From Persicaria tinctoria (taxonomy: Eukaryota; Streptophyta; Magnoliopsida; Caryophyllales; Polygonaceae), in contig JBANSL010000017.1 in assembly GCA_037127255.1 (NCBI GenBank), positions 73,098,857-73,162,856 of the forward strand: DNA of 64,000 nucleotides, read 5' to 3'. The translations under genes were made by a program, and so were the position numbers. Each line of letters begins with the position of its first letter. Within the stretch, counting starts at the first letter, position 1. The notes under the pieces were generated by a model. The model had not been told where the DNA came from, searched no databases, and saw nothing but the letters and a program-made list of their open reading frames with translations. Positions 40,476 through 51,198 of the stretch are shown one piece after another.

Positions 40476-43444
40476 ATGAACAACCTCAAGCTAGGGGTGG
40501 AGGTGATAAGTGCACACAACCTCATACCAAAAGACAACCATGGCTCAACAAGCCCATTCGTCGAGCTCCATTTCGACGGGCAGAGGTTCCAAACCACCAC
40601 AAAGGAGAAGGATCTCAACCCTGTTTGGAATGAGAGATTCTACTTCAACATCACAAGCTCAAACAACCTCTCCAACCTCACCTTAGATGCCTATGTCTAC
40701 TCTTACACCAAGGAGGCCCATCAAGGCAAGTCCTTCCTTGGCAAAGTGCGCGTCATGGGTGCGTCCTTCGTCCCTCATTCCGACTCCCTCGAGTGGCCTT
40801 ACCCCTTGGAGAAGCGCGGCATCTTCTCCCGCGTCAAAGGCGACCTCACCCTCAAAGTTTTCGTCACCGATGATCCTTTCGTTGAGCCATCGAACCCATT
40901 ACCTGAGCCAAAAGAATGGGCTACAAGGGACACATTTCACCACCTACCGAACCAAAAGAGCCAACAAGTTCGCCAATTCTTCGCTGGAGGGGCCAAGCCG
41001 GAGCCCCAGGCTGCTAAGGCAGCTGGGGCTTCGGGTGGCCCATCACCCGACTACTCGATCAAGGAGACAAGCCCAGTCCTTGGAGCTGGCAAGGTCGTCG
41101 GTGGCAGGATCATATACTCCGGTGTCCCGCCTATGGGCAACTTTGATCTAGTCGAGAAGATGCAGTTCTTGTACATACGAGTTGTGAAAGCTCGCGAGCT
41201 TCCGATGATGGATATCACCGGAAGCCTAGACCCGTATGTGGAGGTGAGGATCGGGAATTATCGAGGGAAGACGAGGCATTTCGAGAGCAATCCCAACCCG
41301 GAGTGGAAGGAGTTGTTCGCCTTCTTGAGGGAACGAGTCCAATCTAGTGCTATAGAGGTCTTTGTCAAGAACAAGGACATGGTAAAAGATGACTTCGTCG
41401 GCCTAGTGAAGTTCAGTCTTAGCGAGATCCCTACACGAGTGCCTCCGGATAGTCCTCTAGCGCCACAATGGTACCGCCTCGAGGACAAGAAAGGGAGCAA
41501 GCTTCGAAAGGGCGAGCTTATGCTCGCGGTTTGGCTAGGAACACAAGCCGATGAAGCCTTCGCCGAGGCTAAGCATGCCGACTCGATCTCTTCGGATAGT
41601 CTCTCGTTCTCCTCGATACATACCCGGCCCAAAATCTACCACTCGCCTAGATTGTGGTACCTCCGGGTGAATGTGGTCGAGGCACAAGACCTCGTCCCTT
41701 CGGACAAGGACCATGTCCCGGAGGTGTATGTGAAGGCGCACGTCGGAAGCCAGACTCTCAAGACCAAAGCCGTTCAAGCCAAGACCGGGATTCCGCAATG
41801 GAACGAGGACTTGATGTTCGTTGTAGCCGAGCCATTTGAGGAGCATTTGGTGCTTACGGTTGAGGACAAGATAGGCCCCGGGAAAGAAGAGACCCTTGCC
41901 AAGCTCATAATACAACTGCCATCCGTTCGAAGGCGGCCGGATGACAAGAATGTCTCCGCTGCTTGGCACATGCTTCAAAGGCCGACGGCTAATGACTTCA
42001 CTCCGGTGAAGAAGGAGAAGTTTTCGAGTAAGTTGCAACTCCGAGTTAGCCTCGATGGAGGGTACCATGTGATCGATGAATCAACTTACTATAGTAGTGA
42101 TCTTAGGCCTAGCATGAAGATGCTTTGGAAGTCCGCGGTAGGTATCTTAGAGGTCGGAATCTTGGAAGCCAATGGCCTTAGCGCCATGAAGAAACGAGAC
42201 GAAAGAGGTACCGCAGACACCTTCTGCATCGCCAAGTACGCTCAAAAGTGGGTTCGAACACGAACGATCGTCGACAACTTGAACCCTAAGTTCAATGAGC
42301 AATACACATGGGAGGTTCTCGATCCCTGCACCGTGTTCTCCATCTCCGTCTTCGACAATGGCCACATTGGTGGAACCGGCAAGGACACAAGAATCGGGAA
42401 GGTTAGGGTTCGAGTCTCAACACTCGAATCAGGCCGAGTGTATACCCTATCATACCCTCTCATAGTCCTTAACCCTTCAGGAGTCAAAAAGATGGGCCAA
42501 CTCCACTTAGCCATAAGGTTCACTTGCACCTCTTTGGTGAACCTAATGCACTTGTACTCGAAACCTCTCTTGCCCAAAATGCACTACCAGAAGCCGTTGA
42601 GCGTCATCCAGACGAACGCCCTTCGACACTATGCTATAAGCATCGTCGCCACCAGGCTCTCACGGGCCGAGCCACCTCTCAACAAAGAGGTGGTTGAGTT
42701 CATGTGTGACACCGAAGCTCACCTTTGGAGCATGAGAAGAAGCAAGGCCAACTTCTACCGCGTCGTTTCCGTCTTCCAAGGACTCATTGCCCTCACCAAG
42801 TGGTTCGACGAGGTCCGCTCGTGGAAGAACCCGGTCACAACGATCCTAGTCCACCTTCTCTATGTCATGCTCATCTTCTTCCCGGGCCTCATCCTCCCCA
42901 CCGCCCTCCTCTACATCTTCCTCATCGGCCTATGGAACTACAGGTAAAAAAGCTTTAAGTCATTGTGTAGGGGTTTCACCTAACTTATCACTTATACGTA
43001 CGTTGTTATGCATCGATCTTCAGGTATAGGGCAAAGCACCCGGCACACATGGACGTGAGGCTGTCGGGGCTGGAAGGGGTGGCGGGGGACGACCTGGACG
43101 AGGAGTTTGACACGTTTCCGACAGGGAAGGGGGTGGACGTGGTGAGGAAGAGGTACGACCGGTTGAGGAGCGTGGGGGCGAGGATCCAGGCGGTGATGGG
43201 GGACGCGGCGGCGCAGGGGGAGAGGCTGCAGGCGCTGATGAGCTGGAGGGATCCGAGGGCGACTTGCTTGTTCTTGGTGGTGTGTCTTTGTGCGGCGGTG
43301 TTGCTCTATACGGTGCCGTTTCAGCTGCTGGCGGTTGCTGGGGGAATGTATCTGATGAGGCATCCCAAGTTCAGGAAGAAGCTGCCGCCTCCGCCTGTGA
43401 ATTTGTTCCGCCGATTGCCGGCGAAGACCGATTGCATGCTGTGA
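40476..43444 (+). CDS. MCTP: Multiple C2 domain and transmembrane region protein (MCTP/QUIRKY/FTIP type), two exons, 962 aa
   Basis: Exons 40476-42943 and 43024-43444, intron GT-AG splitting an Arg codon (AG|G). The frame also extends upstream to a TTG at 40449, but the first ATG is 40476 (MNNLKLGVEVISAHNL). Four C2 domains: C2A from residue 1 (DNHGSTSPFVELHFDG), C2B about 229 (LPMMDITGSLDPYVEVRIG), C2C about 392 (DLVPSDKDHVPEVYVKAHVG), C2D about 555 (RDERGTADTFCIAKY). The C-terminal PRT_C region from about 700 has two hydrophobic blocks, about 790-820 (VTTILVHLLYVMLIFFPGLI) and 900-930 (TCLFLVVCLCAAVLLYTVPF). The family tethers endoplasmic reticulum to plasma membrane at plasmodesmata; members move FT protein (FTIP1) or shape organs (QUIRKY). 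The extra N-terminal C2A and the length favour the four-C2 subgroup. C2C lacks some usual calcium-binding aspartates. Confidence 0.94.
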
Positions 43445-44360
43445 GAAGTTCTTTAGGGGATTGAATAATAAGGCCTGTTAAGTCTGAATTATTAATCAGT
43501 ACCGTTAAGTGTATTTTTTTTATTAATCGAGACCTCGTCAAAGCCCCTCTTCATATTCATTCTCAATTTTAGTGGATTTAAGTGAGATTTCAGTCAGTTT
43601 TCAAATCATTCTTAGTTAATTTGGTTAATAACTGGGCATTTTGGATGAGTTTGTTCGATCGAACTGGTATGCGTTTGTTCGATCGAACCCCATCGAGGGC
43701 TGCTTTGTACTGCTGCTGCCTTGGCGCCTCCCGGAAGTTGTTGGTGCTGATGTTGGAGGTTGGTTTGGTCTCTCTTTGGTCCCTACGTTGTGTTGATATG
43801 TGGTGGTGCTAGGTGTGGTTAGTAAGTTTAGTTTGCTTGTACTTGCCATCTATTTCCCGGCAGTTCGTGTAGCTTATGTTCTTGTTGCTGCTGCGCCTGT
43901 TCAATACTGGGTATGCTGATCATGACTTTGTCGAGCCTGGCTATTAATGCACCGAATGCTACTCATAAGGATTGCTCGACTCATGTTACTAGGGGAGCCC
44001 TCTATTGTTCTATTTCTTGTACCTTTGTACTCTTATCATGTATTATGTTTACAACAGCTCTTGCGTCATCAAAACTAAAACTCCTAGAATAAGAGAGCAT
44101 GCCACAGATATAACCATTCTAATTGAATGGGTCACAATTTAACACGTCTACGCATAGCAAAATGCTACAACAGTTCAAGCACTAACAAGACTAGCTAATT
44201 TTTGACAGCAGAAGCTGTTCAATAAGGCACAAACTTCCGAAGTGCATATTACTCTTAACAAAAAAGTTTGATAACATTCACATGGAGAACAGTGCTGAAT
44301 AACAGCTCTAAAACTCATGATAATTAGTAGAAGTAAAAACAAACGGTGAGAAAAACATAC
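43445..44360. other. Convergent 3' region between MCTP and S16 genes
   Basis: Holds the 3' UTRs of the two converging genes. TTTGTTCGATCGAAC occurs twice at about 43649 and 43675. No other feature. Confidence 0.6.
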
Positions 44361-45733
44361 TTAGGAGGTGGATGCAGTGTCTACAATCTGGTCAGGTTCG
44401 ACACTGGGTTCGTCAGATTGGCTAGCATTCATCAGATTCTCTTGTGTCAAAACTCGTCCAGTCATGGGATTGACAGGCCGGGTGTCACGGGGGCCACCTT
44501 TACGAGCCATTGCTACCATTGGTGGTGGGGGTAGCAAACCAGCTCTGAATAGAATGCGTTCAACTGGCTCCGACGGTTGGGCGCCAACTGATAGCCAATA
44601 CCTAGATATTCCAAGGATTAAAACCACGAAAACCGCTGAATTCTCTAAAATGTAAACTGCAAACCTTATATTGAAGTGTTTGCATGGTTTCTTTGAAGAT
44701 AAGTTCCACTTTTAGTAGGATATCATCATATCCGATGAGCCATATGCTTCGTGGAGATCATCCACTTTATGAATAACTACAATTGTGAGTTCACCTTCAA
44801 ATTATTAGATCTATGCAGAGTCTTCATCAAGCTAGAATGATGGATATGATATATGATTTATGGACTAGTATGGGATATCACTGTATCAGATGAGCTATTC
44901 AGAGCACCTTCTGAACTGGGAAATCAAAAATAGATAACAATGCTGTCTACAGCACTAGTTCCTAACCGTAATAATCCCAAGAAGTCGGACATTTTTCATC
45001 TTAATGCTGATTGCTAAGTGTTCTATAAGATCATCTACAAAATGCTGCTGGCAAATAGAACTAACTGTTGGATACTCCCATTAGCATCATCAAGTCTGCA
45101 TTTGTCAATGGTAGAGCAAAAGACAATTACTTGCTAGTTCAGTGGCTCGGTAGCTGCTATTGGTTTAGAATCTCTCACTCAAGAAATTACTCTAATGACT
45201 CAGAAGATATCATTATAACAAGTGAATGTAACAGAAAATACAGAGATCTTGATAATGCAATGGAGATTTAAAAATACACAAAGAGTCAAAGATAGAAGAG
45301 TAAAGATGAAGATAGTTACTTACTTAACTCTATCAAAATTGAGGCCCATGCGCTTTTGGCCATCTTGACCTGCAAACAATTAAATTATAAAATGTCCATC
45401 TCCATCAAGGGAGGGTGATATTCCCTCTTAAACATAAGGATTTTCAGTATTAGACCATTTACATAGCTTGAACATGAAATCTAAACATTTTACTATGAAT
45501 AAGAATGCCAAACAGAAAACAAGGTTCCCATCTGAGGAATGCACGAATTAAGAAACCATCAAAATATGACAGATGAATGAGTGGTAACTTAAAATGATAC
45601 CTGGAAGTGGATTGTAGTAACCAAGAACTTCCAAATGTTTGCCATCTCTTGGTGATCTACTATTGGCTGCCATGACTCTGTAAAATGGCTTGTTTTTGCA
45701 GCCAAATCTAGACAAACGAATTCTTACCGCCAT
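44361..45733 (-). CDS. RPS16: Organellar 30S ribosomal protein S16, nuclear gene (three coding exons, 139 aa)
   Basis: Exons on the minus strand: 45733-45601, 45369-45324, 44601-44361; 420 bases in phase. The bacterial-type bS16 domain is complete: [55 protein letters not shown] and [21 protein letters not shown] plant-specific tail follows ([17 protein letters not shown], then an acidic end). S16 belongs to the small organellar ribosomal subunit. Plant nuclear S16 proteins lack a classical presequence and can serve mitochondria and plastids; that is family knowledge, not visible here. A 5' leader intron is likely: a leader exon lies near 46090-46420 and the splice acceptor is just upstream of the ATG. 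This leader region is duplicated in inverse orientation at 59.2-60.1 kb. Confidence 0.94.
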
Positions 45734-46495
45734 CTTGTTGGACTTTGCTTCTCAAGAAGTTCTTCCTAAGCAAAAAGCAAAGTAATCAGACGAGAAAGAG
45801 ATTTGCAATCTTCTCGTTGCCTCAAAAAAATGAATCAAATCGAGTCTTTAGTGAAATTATACAAAATGGTGAACTCTATTAATCGATTGAATGGACAAGA
45901 AGCCAGTGGCAGATTTTCTCAGAGTGACAAATATCTATACAGCCAAAAGGATCACAAAATGTAGAAACTCCAAATTCGTAATGCTAGGGCAGCAAACGCC
46001 AAACAACATTTCATACAAACAGAACATTCAATCTTATCAAATAGAGTAAAATCAAACAAATCAAAGCCAAAGGTGAAGGACTTCAGTGATGCTTGTTGAC
46101 AGATTAGAGAAACTGACTGCAGTATGAAGGCAGAGCACTGAAGTTGGATTCGTGGCACGCCCTATAGTTATCCGATCCGGGAAAAGTCGAAACGAAATCG
46201 TTCGATAACTCGAAGTCTCGAACCAGATTGGTGATGGCGGCGAAGCCAATCGACGGGGCGAGAAGAAAACAAGGACGAAGTTACGAACAGAGATTAAGGA
46301 GAGGGAGAAGAACAACTTACAGAGAACAAGCGAACCGCAGAAGAACGACGAGGGTCTCTCTCTGGCTTGAGAGGAGATCAGAAAATCAGGACAAGGGTTT
46401 GCTAATAGGTACAGGATATAGCCCAAACAAAACCCCAAATTTGGCCCAATTATTTGAAGAGGAAATATGGTGATTTGGACCCTTTAGCAAGTTTA
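45734..46495 (-). other. RPS16: 5' leader, leader intron and promoter of the S16 gene
   Basis: The segment 45734-46455 matches 59215-59980 in inverse orientation, including the leader exon and intron. The transcription start is probably near 46400-46430. It contains no protein-coding frame. Confidence 0.6.
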
Positions 46496-47463
46496 GGCTG
46501 TGTTTGAAACCGGTTTTTGTGAGGTTATATTAGGTTTTTTTTTTTTTGCAACTGATATGCGCGTGTTTGACAAAAGTTTCTCCAGTAGCTTCCCTAGTTT
46601 GAGTTGCAGGTTTCTCAAGCCATTTTCAGAAGATGGGGGGGGGGGGGGGGGGGGGGGGGGCAAGCTTCCCCAGTTTCTTCAATCAGGTTTCTCATTTTAT
46701 ATCTTTTTTGCCCTTGACATCCCTCGTCACTACCACTCTCCCTCTCCCTGGTACGCCCCTCTCCTCCCTCAACTCGATCGCTGTTGTCGTTCACTCCGAT
46801 TTCTTTCTCTGTTTCCCTCTTTCCTTCTCATCCTACCATTAAGGACGACGACGTTACCGGCGAGAATGACGACGACGATGGCCTGCCATGAAGGACCCCG
46901 AAGGAGGAGAGACTGTGAAAGGAAGATGAAATTGAAGCCATTATAGAGGCGAATTTGGGTAAAGTTGCTTCCTTTGGGTATGAATTGATGATCTGAAACG
47001 CATAATTTGGATGAGATTGAAATTGAAATTGAACAGTAGAGATTTGGGAATTGGGGGTAGTATATACAGAGAATAAATTGGGATAAGATGAGAAGGAGAA
47101 ATTGGAATGGAATTGAAATTGCTTTGGGTATGCAGTGGTGTGCTAATTCCAATTGTCCGGTGTGTTGCGTGCGAGGACGGTGGGCACATGGAGTCCGAGC
47201 ATGGATTACGAGCGCCGTCTGCAATTCCACATTGGAGAGGATGAGGATGGGCAGGGGTGGGGTAAAATTTAAGGATATTTTGGTCATTTCTCTCGTAAAT
47301 ACATCTCTTACGCCTCCTCCCAACCAAACACCAATCAGCTTTTTTACAAGGTTATTTTAAAAATAAAAACTCCAACTCCCACACCTCCATAATACCCAAA
47401 ATAAACTCCAACCTCTAAAAAATACCCAACCCCTAAAAAAATCCCTTTTTGTCAAACACGGCC
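46496..47463. mobile_element. Harbinger-type non-autonomous element, 968 bp, with a 26-base G homopolymer
   Basis: Inverted ends GGCTGTGTTTGA and TCAAACACGGCC, TTA on both sides (46493-46495, 47464-47466). Poly(G) at 46635-46660. The interior has open, GC-moderate DNA on both strands (about 46680-47330) but no recognisable protein. It may carry captured host sequence. Same superfamily as 27020-27186. Confidence 0.88.
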
Positions 47464-47466
47464 TTA

Positions 47467-48792
47467 GTTAAGTAGTTAGGCCTATTAATTGTTTTTTTTT
47501 ATCTACCTAAACCCTATTAATTGTTTACTAGGTATTCAGACCCCCACTCTTCTCCTTCCTTTACCATCGGAAGATTTGGCGACTACTCTCTCTATCCCTC
47601 TCCCTCTCTCTCTCTTCCTCTCGGTCGCCGCCGCTCAATTAAGCCGCCCCTGCGCTCTCTCCTCTCTTCACGGACGACGACCATGGCTCCACTAGTTCCA
47701 TGGAAGGCTCTCAGATCTGCCGATTCAAACACACCGACGACTCTCATATCTAGCGACGATGACAATGGATTCGGCGAAGAACTCCATGGCCATGGAAGAA
47801 GATCGTTCCTCTCCCGACGAGGTAAATTACGGTTTTGTTCATCTTTTTCTTTGGGCTTTGAGCGATCTCGGTTCCCCTGGCTCTTCTACTGTTGATTAAT
47901 ATTGCGTTGATGGGGTAAGGTTCCTGATTTCCCCCATTACTTGATTTATTTCCCGATTTCTATAGTGTTCTGTTTTGGATTTTGGGATTATGGTTCATGT
48001 TTCTCTTCATTGCCTGATATTGTTCCTCTTTATTCCTTTTTATTGTGTTCACGATTGGATTTGCTTTAGATCGATTGGTAAACTTTGATTCAGGAGATAT
48101 ATTTTTGGTTGATTCGTGTGGATTTTGTTTTAAATACATCAAAGATCATCTGATTTTGGTTCCATTTGCTACCTCTGTTGGTGATGTACAAAGGGTTTTA
48201 GATGTGCTATGGGTGTTAGTGGACAGGGAGACCTCATTTCCATATGACAGAGGAAGATTGGTGGTTTTCCAGCAGTGCATTCAGGTTGTAATTCAGAAGA
48301 AGTGTAGCCAATCAATGCCTACAGGTGCAGCTGTGTAATATGGGATGTTGGAAGCACTTCAAGAACAAGTGAAGTTACCTTCTTAACCATGTTGTAGTTG
48401 TATACAGAGGCTTCCTTTGGGCTACAAGGACGGCTGTGTACCATGAGCTTTGTCATGTAGGAAAGCTGATGTGATAAACTTGCAACAACTACAAATGGAT
48501 GTGCACTATGAAAGAGTGAATTGGGTCAGCATGAAGTTAGTGTGAAGACATCAATTGAAGACTGAGGTGCATGGTAGCCAAACTCAACTTGAAGACAATC
48601 ACTTTAATGGGACAAATGTGAGAGCTATGGCTTGATTTTGTTTCTAAATTTCAATTACAGCAGCAATATTGGTGCTTATATCTCTTAATTCAGGAGCATC
48701 ACACCATGTAATACGTGTTATAGTTTAGTGATTTGTTAGTTCTGTGATTGTTTTGTAAGCTTTGAGGACAAAGCTTCTTTAAGGGGAGGGTA
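47467..48792 (+). other. Exon-like block and LTR-retrotransposon 3' internal remnant
   Basis: 47580-47825 resembles a 5' exon: CT-rich leader, ATG at 47683 (MAPLVPWKALRS) and a GTAAATTA donor after CCCGACGAG. An open frame at 48045-48338 (VQRVLDVLWVLVDRETSFPY) follows without clear homology. About 48760-48790 reads GAGGACAAAGCTTCTTTAAG and GGGGAGGG, the classic polypurine end of plant LTR retrotransposons, immediately before TGTCATG. Whether the exon-like part belongs to the element is unclear. Confidence 0.35.
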
Positions 48793-49210
48793 ATGTCATG
48801 TACATGGGTATAGCTAGTTTTTAGTTGATGACATGTTATAATATGTGTTTTTACGTATACAACCAATATTAATGTCTTAGTTTCAAAGACTTTGTATTTT
48901 TATATATACAATAAGATGACAATATTTTGATTCCACGTTTTAAGCTCTTATGTCATCAATTATATAAAATTGTCACCATAAACAATTGTGGTTAATGAAG
49001 CGTAATAACAAATGTCATACATGAATAAAAATTTAATGAACATGTCACCACACGTGATTGCATCAATGAAGTGTAATCACAAACGTGTCATCAGTGAATG
49101 AAAGTATAATCGATGAAAATAAATCGATATACAATTGATTAAATTAAAAACATGTGGCATCAATCGATTTGATTAAAAAAATGGCATCAAATAATTACAT
49201 TATAAAAATG
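48793..49210 (+). mobile_element. Probable start of a 3' LTR
   Basis: TGTCATGTACATGGG starts right after the polypurine-like tract. The right end and the partner 5' LTR were not found. Confidence 0.35.
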
Positions 49211-49880
49211 ACATCAAAACACCATTTTGAAAATGTTGCATCACATTAAAGAAAAAAATGTCATCAAAATACTACTTTGAAAAAATATCATCAAAATACT
49301 ACTTTAAAAAAATATCATCAAAAACATGGCATCATGGTAAAAAAATATCATCAAAAAATTGACATAAAAAAAAGTGGCATCAGTCGGTAATAGTAAAAAA
49401 AATGGCATCAATGGTCAACGTGACATTAGAGTAAACAAAAAATGTCATCAAAGTTTAAAAAAAGTGTCATCCAATAATTTAATTAGAAAAGTGGCATCAG
49501 AGTGAAAATAAAATGTAATAAAATTTTGGCATCAAAACGGTAAAATACTACATTGAAAAAAATGTCATCAAAATACTACATTGAAAAAATATCATCAAAA
49601 ATATGGCATCACGGTAAAAAAAATATCATCAAAAAATCGACATAAAAAAGTGGCATCTGACGTTAACAGTAAAAAAAAATGGCATCAATGATCAACGTGA
49701 CATTACTGTAAACAAAAAATGTCATCAATGTTTAAAAAAAGTGACATTAAAAAAGTGTCATCCAATCATTTCATTAGAAAAGTGGCATCAAAGTGAAAAT
49801 AAAATATAGTAAAATTTTGGCATCAAAACGGTAAAATATGGCATCACTAAAAAAAAAAAAAAAGTTGGCATCAAAATGGG
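48950..49880 (+). repeat. CATCA-rich periodic array with a 280-bp tandem duplication
   Basis: About 27 CATCA words, mostly as GGCATCA, GTCATCA or ATCATCA, all on the plus strand in A-rich DNA. Superimposed is a direct duplication with period about 280 (49323 onwards repeated from about 49602; for example ATGGCATCAxGGTAAAAAAA and GGTCAACGTGACATTA-type words in both). Confidence 0.8.
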
Positions 49881-49932
49881 TTGGTCAACGTTGACCGGTC
49901 AATGGTCAAACGGTTGACCATTGACCAACCCA
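49878..49932. other. TTGACC-rich hairpin
   Basis: GGTCAATGGTCAA and TTGACCATTGACC form a perfect 13-bp stem with a 4-base loop (ACGG). An outer GGGTTGG/CCAACCC pair extends it. Several TTGACC words (W-box core) lie inside, probably by coincidence with the inverted repeat. Confidence 0.8.
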
Positions 49933-50486
49933 CTCTATTGAGAATGGCTCTAGGGCAAAACTAATTACATTGATTTAGGGCCTAAGTGCCCAATTAAATA
50001 TTCAAAAAAGGTCAAGTACCAAAATCACCCTTATTTGAATCAACCTAAAATAAAATTGAGATTAAAATCCTAATTCAATAATTTAGATTTTTATTTATTT
50101 ATTTGGATAACGAGGGTAACCCACTTTGCGTCGATCGGTTAGACTCAATGTTAAAAAGCAAGATAAATCTTGATTTATACGTATTTGATTGCAACCACTT
50201 ATAAGTTAGTATAGTTAGTGGCGGAGCCACAGAGCAAAGGGACATTGGGGAGCACGTGTCTCTTTCTCATCTGACGACGAACTATTATTCTCTTGGGTGG
50301 AAAATATTTAAAAATATAAAGTATATTAATCACTTTAATTTTATTTTAATAAACTACATTGATTTTATATTTTTACTTACATTGAAATTTACCTACTATA
50401 ATTCATTTTGAGAACCTTGTCTCGATCTTCTAATCACTTTTTTTTATATATATATAGGTAAGAATTCAAAATACTGAACAAAACCA
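49933..50486. other. Intergenic transposon debris, including a SINE 3' part
   Basis: 50103-50175 matches the 3' half of the SINE at 62522-62673 (GGTAACCCACTTTGCGTCGA versus GGTAAACCGACTTGCGCCGA), same orientation. GTGGCGGAGCC at about 50219 is a word common in plant repeats. No gene. Confidence 0.5.
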
Positions 50487-51198
50487 TCTATCTATATAAA
50501 ATACTAAAACAGAGACCGCTGAAACGACCTCGCTGACACGGAATTTTCTGGATTAAACGGGATTATTTTTTCTTATGTGGCATTTTCTGGATTAAAGTGA
50601 TATTATATTTTTGGGCCACACCAATTAATAAAGCAATATAGTTAGGTTAAAAACTTATCTTTCTAGGTCAAATAATCTATCCAATATAACCTTATATCTT
50701 AATTAGGTTTTTTTTCAAATAAAATTTTAGAAAAGAAATCTGTGTATAACCAAATTTTAAATCCATTATTATATTGGACGGTATTTTTAAATAAAACCCT
50801 ATAAAATTGGACGGTATAAAATTTTAAATCTATTATATTGGACGCTATTTTTAAGAAGCATTTCATCATACGTATCCAAATTTTCTAATCAAGTTATAAT
50901 TAATGCAAACCTAAGCTGTAATCTGATTGATATTTCCAATCATCTATTCAAGATGTCAAATTCTAACTAATTATGACTCTTTTGAATTTTTCTTAATACA
51001 AAAATTCATAACTAATTTCATTGGAAAATAAACGGAGTATATACTAATTTTTTAAAAAGATAAAAACTACATAAAAAATATCAATTTGTTTCATTAATTT
51101 TATTTTTATAATTTCATACGTATTATGAATAAGTATAATAAAACAATATGGTATATAATTTATTAAGAAACCGCGAAGAACGCGAGTAATAGGATTAG
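50487..51198 (+). mobile_element. Helitron-like element A, 712 bp
   Basis: 5' end TCTATCTATATAAAATACTA followed by AAACAGAGACCGC; 3' end with a small CGCG hairpin (CCGCGAAGAACGCG) and a terminal TTAG before T. Insertion between A and T. Helitrons end in CTRR; this TTAG is a variant, so the right end is less certain. No Rep-helicase. Confidence 0.6.

Noticed and set aside
46633..46842. Glycine-rich frame
   Set aside because: Translation of the G homopolymer inside a Harbinger-type element.
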